Shown here piece after piece: positions 61,002-64,000 of a DNA stretch of 64,000 bases. The notes under the pieces are model-generated. The model made no database searches. It was not told the DNA's origin and saw only the letters and a program-made list of their open reading frames with translations. The translations under genes and the position numbers were made by a program. Each line of letters opens with the position of its first letter. Within the stretch, counting starts at the first letter, position 1. The DNA comes from Aldehydirespirator sp965220485. Its GTDB lineage: Bacteria > Actinomycetota > Acidimicrobiia > Acidimicrobiales > Aldehydirespiratoraceae. The stretch is taken from NCBI GenBank assembly GCA_965220485.1, contig OZ244832.1, positions 1,364,001 through 1,428,000 of the forward strand, in the 5' to 3' direction.

Positions 61002-61100
61002 GCGGCCACTTTAGCTATAGATGTGGCCGCGACAGCGGGGAGCGCGGCCACTTTGTCATGGAAATGGTCGCCGAGATGTCGTCCATGGCCACTTTGCGCA
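61002..61100. promoter_or_regulatory. Repeated GGCCACTTT palindromes upstream of fic
   Basis: gcggccac (61002-61009) and gtggccgc (61023-61030) form a perfect 8-bp inverted repeat with 13-bp spacing. GCGGCCACTTT recurs at 61044 and ATGGCCACTTT near 61083, the second with an imperfect inverted partner (atggtcgc, 61064-61071). A set of operators for the Fic winged helix or another regulator is likely. Confidence 0.5.
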
Positions 61101-61166
61101 GGCCAGGCACGGCGCGAACGGCCCCCGAACAAGAAACTTCGCCCTCAGGTTGACATCGAGACTCAC

Positions 61167-61820
61167 CTAGGTGCCGGCCGGGATCCAGACCTCCAGAGCG
61201 CCGGGCTCGACCCGCAGGCTGAGCGTGCGGACCCGGCCCAGGCGACGCCCGTCCAGGTAGACGTCGAGGGTCGGGTCGAAGTCGTACTGGGCTGTGGCGG
61301 TTCGGCGCTGGGTGATTTCGGGGTGGGGGACGTGGGTGCCTGAAGGCAGTCGGCGACGGGCCGCGAGCCGCACCGGCAGCGGAGGGCTGGCATCGAACAC
61401 ATCAAGGCGGCCGTCGCCGGGATGCGACCGGGGCGCCGCGTTCCAGCGGCCGATGAACGACGCGTTGGCCGCCACTAGCAGCCGCCCCCGCCACCAGGAC
61501 CGACGGGCGACCAGATGGGCCACGAACCAGTGCAGCCGACCGTCTACCAGTGCGGCACCCACATCGACGGCCATCCGGGTGCCTCCGACGCCCGGAGGTA
61601 CTGCCACCAACGGTGGGGCCCGGCGAGCGGCCACCACCCCGAGAGTGCGGGCCAGGTCGCCTCCGGTCAGCACCACCGCCGGGATCGGACGGTTCGCCCG
61701 CCGGGCCTCGGCCACGATCTCGCCCGCGGCGGCGTCGCTGCCGGCGATGCGGGCGTCGGGCGGGATGTGGCCCGCCACGCCCCAGTCGATGCCCCATTCG
61801 GAGCCGCGACCACCGATCAC
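61167..61820 (-). CDS. Diacylglycerol/sphingosine kinase C-terminal-like protein
   Basis: The 217-aa protein has IPAVVLTGGDLARTLGVVA followed by VAVPPGVGGTRMAVDVGAALVDGR, then LLVAANASFIGRWNAAPRSHPGDGRLDVFDASP and a C-terminal beta region (ALEVWIPAGT). These resemble the C-terminal domain of YegS/DgkB-like lipid kinases, but the nucleotide-binding GGDGT is not intact (GGDLART). It may not be catalytic. The GTG at 61820 is tentative; the frame is open upstream into the HTH remnant. Confidence 0.6.
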   Translation of the reverse strand: MIGGRGSEWGIDWGVAGHIPPDARIAGSDAAAGEIVAEARRANRPIPAVVLTGGDLARTLGVVAARRAPPLVAVPPGVGGTRMAVDVGAALVDGRLHWFVAHLVARRSWWRGRLLVAANASFIGRWNAAPRSHPGDGRLDVFDASPPLPVRLAARRRLPSGTHVPHPEITQRRTATAQYDFDPTLDVYLDGRRLGRVRTLSLRVEPGALEVWIPAGT

Positions 61821-62191
61821 GCCGCTCGCGTTGGGCGGGCCGGACTCTCCGGGCCTGCAGATGTTTGCAATCGTCTGGGGGACACGCACGCCGCGGCCGC
61901 GATGTCCCAGAGCGAGGCACCGTTGGCGTGCGCGAGGCGGATGGCGGTCTCCCAGAGGGCCCGTGCCTCGTCTTTGTCGAGCGTCATGCGTTCGACGACG
62001 CACAGCGCGGCTCCTCTGGCGCTGTTGGACACCTCAGCCCGAGCCGCCGCCAGCGGCCAGCGCGCCCACCAAAGATGCAGCGTTGAAGGATGCCCACGCC
62101 GAATCGACTTCTCCCGCGCCGCCTCGCGGTTGATCGCCGCCGACGGCAGCGCCACCTCAATCAGCTTCGGCCTGTACCCGGGATCGCTCAC
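61817..62191 (-). pseudogene. DUF1156 methylase N-terminal remnant joined to a frameshifted HTH gene
   Basis: GTG 62191 opens MSDPGYRPKLIEVALPSAAINREAAREKSIRRGHPSTLHLWWARWPLAAARA, the start of DUF1156 DNA methylases (normally about 900 aa). It then passes directly into EVSNSARGAALCVVERMTLDKDEARALWETAIRLAHANGASLWDIAAAA, homologous to the broken HTH gene at 46.1-46.35 kb. One missing C in a C-run near 61880 shifts the frame; the other frame reads PQTIANIC, matching PQTISKIC there. So it is a chimera of two truncated genes. Confidence 0.65.
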
Positions 62192-62257
62192 CAGCCGCCA
62201 CCGTACCCGAAGCCACTAGGCGGCTACGCGACCGAGCCCTCCAGCCTCGCAGAGTCA

Positions 62258-62292
62258 AATATATTCAAATAGAGTGTTGTATATGAATACTC
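62258..62292. promoter_or_regulatory. AT-rich operator/promoter-like segment
   Basis: About 35 bp of strongly AT-rich DNA with inverted arms atattca (62261-62267) and tgaatac (62284-62290) lies immediately before the 62.3 kb operon. This contrasts with the roughly 70% GC surroundings and could be a regulated promoter. Confidence 0.4.
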
Positions 62293-62311
62293 GGCTGGTA
62301 CATACGATGCC

Positions 62312-62728
62312 TTGCCAGACTCCTACTACAACCGCTACCCGGAGAGGTACGAGGCGGAGTTGCTCGCCGCCCGTCGAGCCGGAGTGGTGCCCGTCGAGGT
62401 CCCGGGGGCGGCGTTCGATGCGCTTGCCGCCGAGGGCGAGACGATGATCTACGTGGTCGTTGGCGGCCGCCTGCTGGTCTCGAAGAGGCGCTCGCTGGGT
62501 GAGCACATCACCCATACCGTTCTCGCCCACGGCGGGCCCGTGCAAGCGGCAGGAGAATTCAACATCGGGTGGCAGCAGGGCGCCAGGGTGGTGACGGCGC
62601 TCAACAACGCGAGCGGTCACTACCAGCCGGCAGGGGACAGCTTGGCAGTCGCGCGGGAGGCCTTCGAGACGCGGGGAATGCCGGTCAGGCCTGACGGTGT
62701 GTGGCACTACGATTGGAGGGGATCATGA
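62312..62728 (+). CDS. Small protein of a putative defence/toxin operon
   Basis: The 138-aa frame starts at TTG 62312; no ATG or GTG is in frame upstream before a TAG at 62270. It contains RYEAELLAARRAGVVPVEVPG, ETMIYVVVGGRLLVSKRRSLGEHITHTVLAHGGPVQAAGEF and ARVVTALNNASGHYQPAGDSL. The NNxSGHYxP motif is reminiscent of the C-termini of some polymorphic-toxin-like proteins (recollection, not verified). Its stop overlaps the next gene (ATGA), so the two probably act together. Confidence 0.6.
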   Translation: MPDSYYNRYPERYEAELLAARRAGVVPVEVPGAAFDALAAEGETMIYVVVGGRLLVSKRRSLGEHITHTVLAHGGPVQAAGEFNIGWQQGARVVTALNNASGHYQPAGDSLAVAREAFETRGMPVRPDGVWHYDWRGS

Positions 62729-64000
62729 CTGCCATCGACTCGGCTCAGACGCAGACCGTGGAGTCGGCCTTGGTGCGGATGGCCAGCGCGACGGATGAGC
62801 ACGAGCTGGAGGCAGCGTGGGTGGCCGGTCTTCGCGGTCTGCGTGACCCTGATGACCGCCACCGGATCCTCGCGGCGGCTGGTCGCCGGATGCACGTCTT
62901 CGACGAAGTGGTTGACGACCTTCTCAGGCGCCACTGGCTCGAGGACGTGGTCCACGAGGTCCGTGTGCGGGGTGGCCGGCCGCTGGGCGAGAAACTCGCC
63001 GCGGTCATGATGACAGAGGTCAGGGAGGCTTTCGCTCGTGCCGATGCCGACCTGGCTGCGCTGCGGAAGGCGGTCGCGGCAGGGCACGGCATGCACGACT
63101 TCTCAGCTCAGTCACCTCTGGCCGCAGCAAGGCTCTGTGATCTCGGCCGGATGGCAGAGCGACTGCGCGGCACCGAGTTGATGGCGCTCGTGCCCGCAGA
63201 GGACGCACGTCTGGCGAGGGAGCTTGCTGACTCGTGGGCTTTCAGGAACCGCCTGCTCGTGGCGGTTCCAGCGCCACTGCGGGTGGACCGCGACGATCTG
63301 CTCGATTGGGCGAGGTCGCGCGCGGCCGAGAGCGAACTGCCGCGGCTGCTACGCATGCTCGTCGCCGAGACCGCACATGCCACGAAGATTGACTTTCCTG
63401 CGGGCACCAGCGTCGCGGCGTCGGGATGGGACGGGATCGTGGAGTGCTTTGAGGGGAACCAGTTCGTCCCCGAGGGCCGTTCGGGCTGGGAGGTGTCCAC
63501 CCAGCAGTCTGGCTCCGACGCAAAAGCGCAAAGCGACTACCGCAACCGCATCGAGGATGTTGCGCCAGAGCAGCGCCACGACATGGACTATGTGGCGGTC
63601 TTGTGCGCTCCATGGACCAAGGCGCGGGCCTTCGAACAGGAGAAGCGCTCGCTCTGCGACTTCCGGTCGGTGAGGGCGCTCAACGTCGACGCTCTCGAAA
63701 GCTGGCTCGAGTGTGCCCCCCATTCGACGGTCTGGCTGCGCGAGTTGATGGGCAAGCCGGTTGTCGGAATCAACCTGCTATCGGCATGGTGGGCGAAGTG
63801 GCTGGAGTCAACGTCGCCGGCGTTGGATGCGGGCGTGGTACTGGCCGGTCGCGACGATCAGGCTGTAAGGCTGCGAGACCGCTGCCAACTTCTTCGTGGT
63901 GGCGTCATCACCATCGGCGGCCAGATCCACCGCGATGAGGTCCTCGCGTTCGTCGCGGCTGCACTGGTGTCGCCTGATGGTCCGTCCCCTTGCTCGACCG
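62725..64000 (+). CDS. Large multidomain protein with PD-(D/E)xK-like region, probable defence protein (3' end outside window)
   Basis: ATG 62725 opens 425 codons with no stop to the window edge. Residues 1-215 are helical and unrecognised. Near 215-310, FPAGTSVAASGWDGIVECFEGNQFVPEGRSGWEVSTQQSGSDAKAQSDYRNR resembles a nuclease-like domain found at the N-terminus of large NTPase defence proteins, with GWDG and WEVS where catalytic residues are expected. DALESWLECAPHSTVWLRELMGKP and WWAKWLESTSPALDAGVVLAGRDDQAVRL follow, and an NTPase would be expected next. Family assignment is inference. Confidence 0.65.
   Translation, partial: MTAIDSAQTQTVESALVRMASATDEHELEAAWVAGLRGLRDPDDRHRILAAAGRRMHVFDEVVDDLLRRHWLEDVVHEVRVRGGRPLGEKLAAVMMTEVREAFARADADLAALRKAVAAGHGMHDFSAQSPLAAARLCDLGRMAERLRGTELMALVPAEDARLARELADSWAFRNRLLVAVPAPLRVDRDDLLDWARSRAAESELPRLLRMLVAETAHATKIDFPAGTSVAASGWDGIVECFEGNQFVPEGRSGWEVSTQQSGSDAKAQSDYRNRIEDVAPEQRHDMDYVAVLCAPWTKARAFEQEKRSLCDFRSVRALNVDALESWLECAPHSTVWLRELMGKPVVGINLLSAWWAKWLESTSPALDAGVVLAGRDDQAVRLRDRCQLLRGGVITIGGQIHRDEVLAFVAAALVSPDGPSPCST

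Overview
This is a 64 kb window of high-GC (roughly 70%) chromosomal DNA, densely packed with short overlapping operons. Three things point to a high-GC actinobacterium, most likely class Acidimicrobiia (inference). A mycothiol synthase and a menaquinone pathway (menA, menG) are present. GTG starts are frequent. Many genes appear leaderless, with a TANNNT -10 box 6-8 nt before the start codon. I see no rRNA, tRNA, CRISPR array, prophage or intact insertion sequence.

Layout. 0-1 kb: 5' part of a secreted repeat protein. 1.3-11 kb: housekeeping genes (DUF255 thioredoxin-like protein, orphan response regulator, menA, ABC exporter, YbaK, menG, mshD, nth). 11.1-16.7 kb: histidine operon hisD-C-B-H-A-F. 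16.7-20.8 kb: a lower-GC three- or four-gene island (Cys-rich ORF, sigma-70-like protein, unknown protein, AAA ATPase with a DUF3696-like tail). 20.9-28.3 kb: fused indolepyruvate ferredoxin oxidoreductase, SNF2-type helicase and a small protein. 28.4-34.3 kb: BMP-type nucleoside/sugar ABC importer. 34.4-37.3 kb: GroES-like protein, VapBC pair and an AAA-HTH protein with upstream iterons. 37.5-44 kb: hisI, trpE, ygfZ, J-domain protein, trpF-B-A. 44-47.8 kb: FAD/NAD disulfide oxidoreductase with an unusual insertion, two broken small genes, an SDR and an alkB gene with a LexA-type box. 48-51 kb: MBOAT and DUF459 cell-surface acylation pair. 51-61 kb: AlgH/YqgE, ThiD, an R/D-rich protein, enoyl-CoA hydratase, Nudix, GNAT, an acidic zinc-ribbon protein, a two-domain ThyX, an M20 peptidase and Fic. 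61-64 kb: a lipid-kinase-like protein, a DUF1156 methylase remnant, and the start of a probable defence operon running off the window.

Two themes stand out. First, tandem duplications repeatedly hit translation-start regions (hisB, the gene after the SNF2 helicase, trpB and the disulfide oxidoreductase). In three of these the period is 2 mod 3, which makes micro-ORFs whose stop codons overlap the next start. Second, a dispersed element of about 100 bp (a 52-bp core, about 35 variable bases, then a CCGCTCGGCCTC box) sits between genes in at least five full and two partial copies. The best candidates for undescribed systems are the sigma-like/unknown/ATPase operon (16.7-20.8 kb) and the operon entering the right edge (62.3-64 kb).
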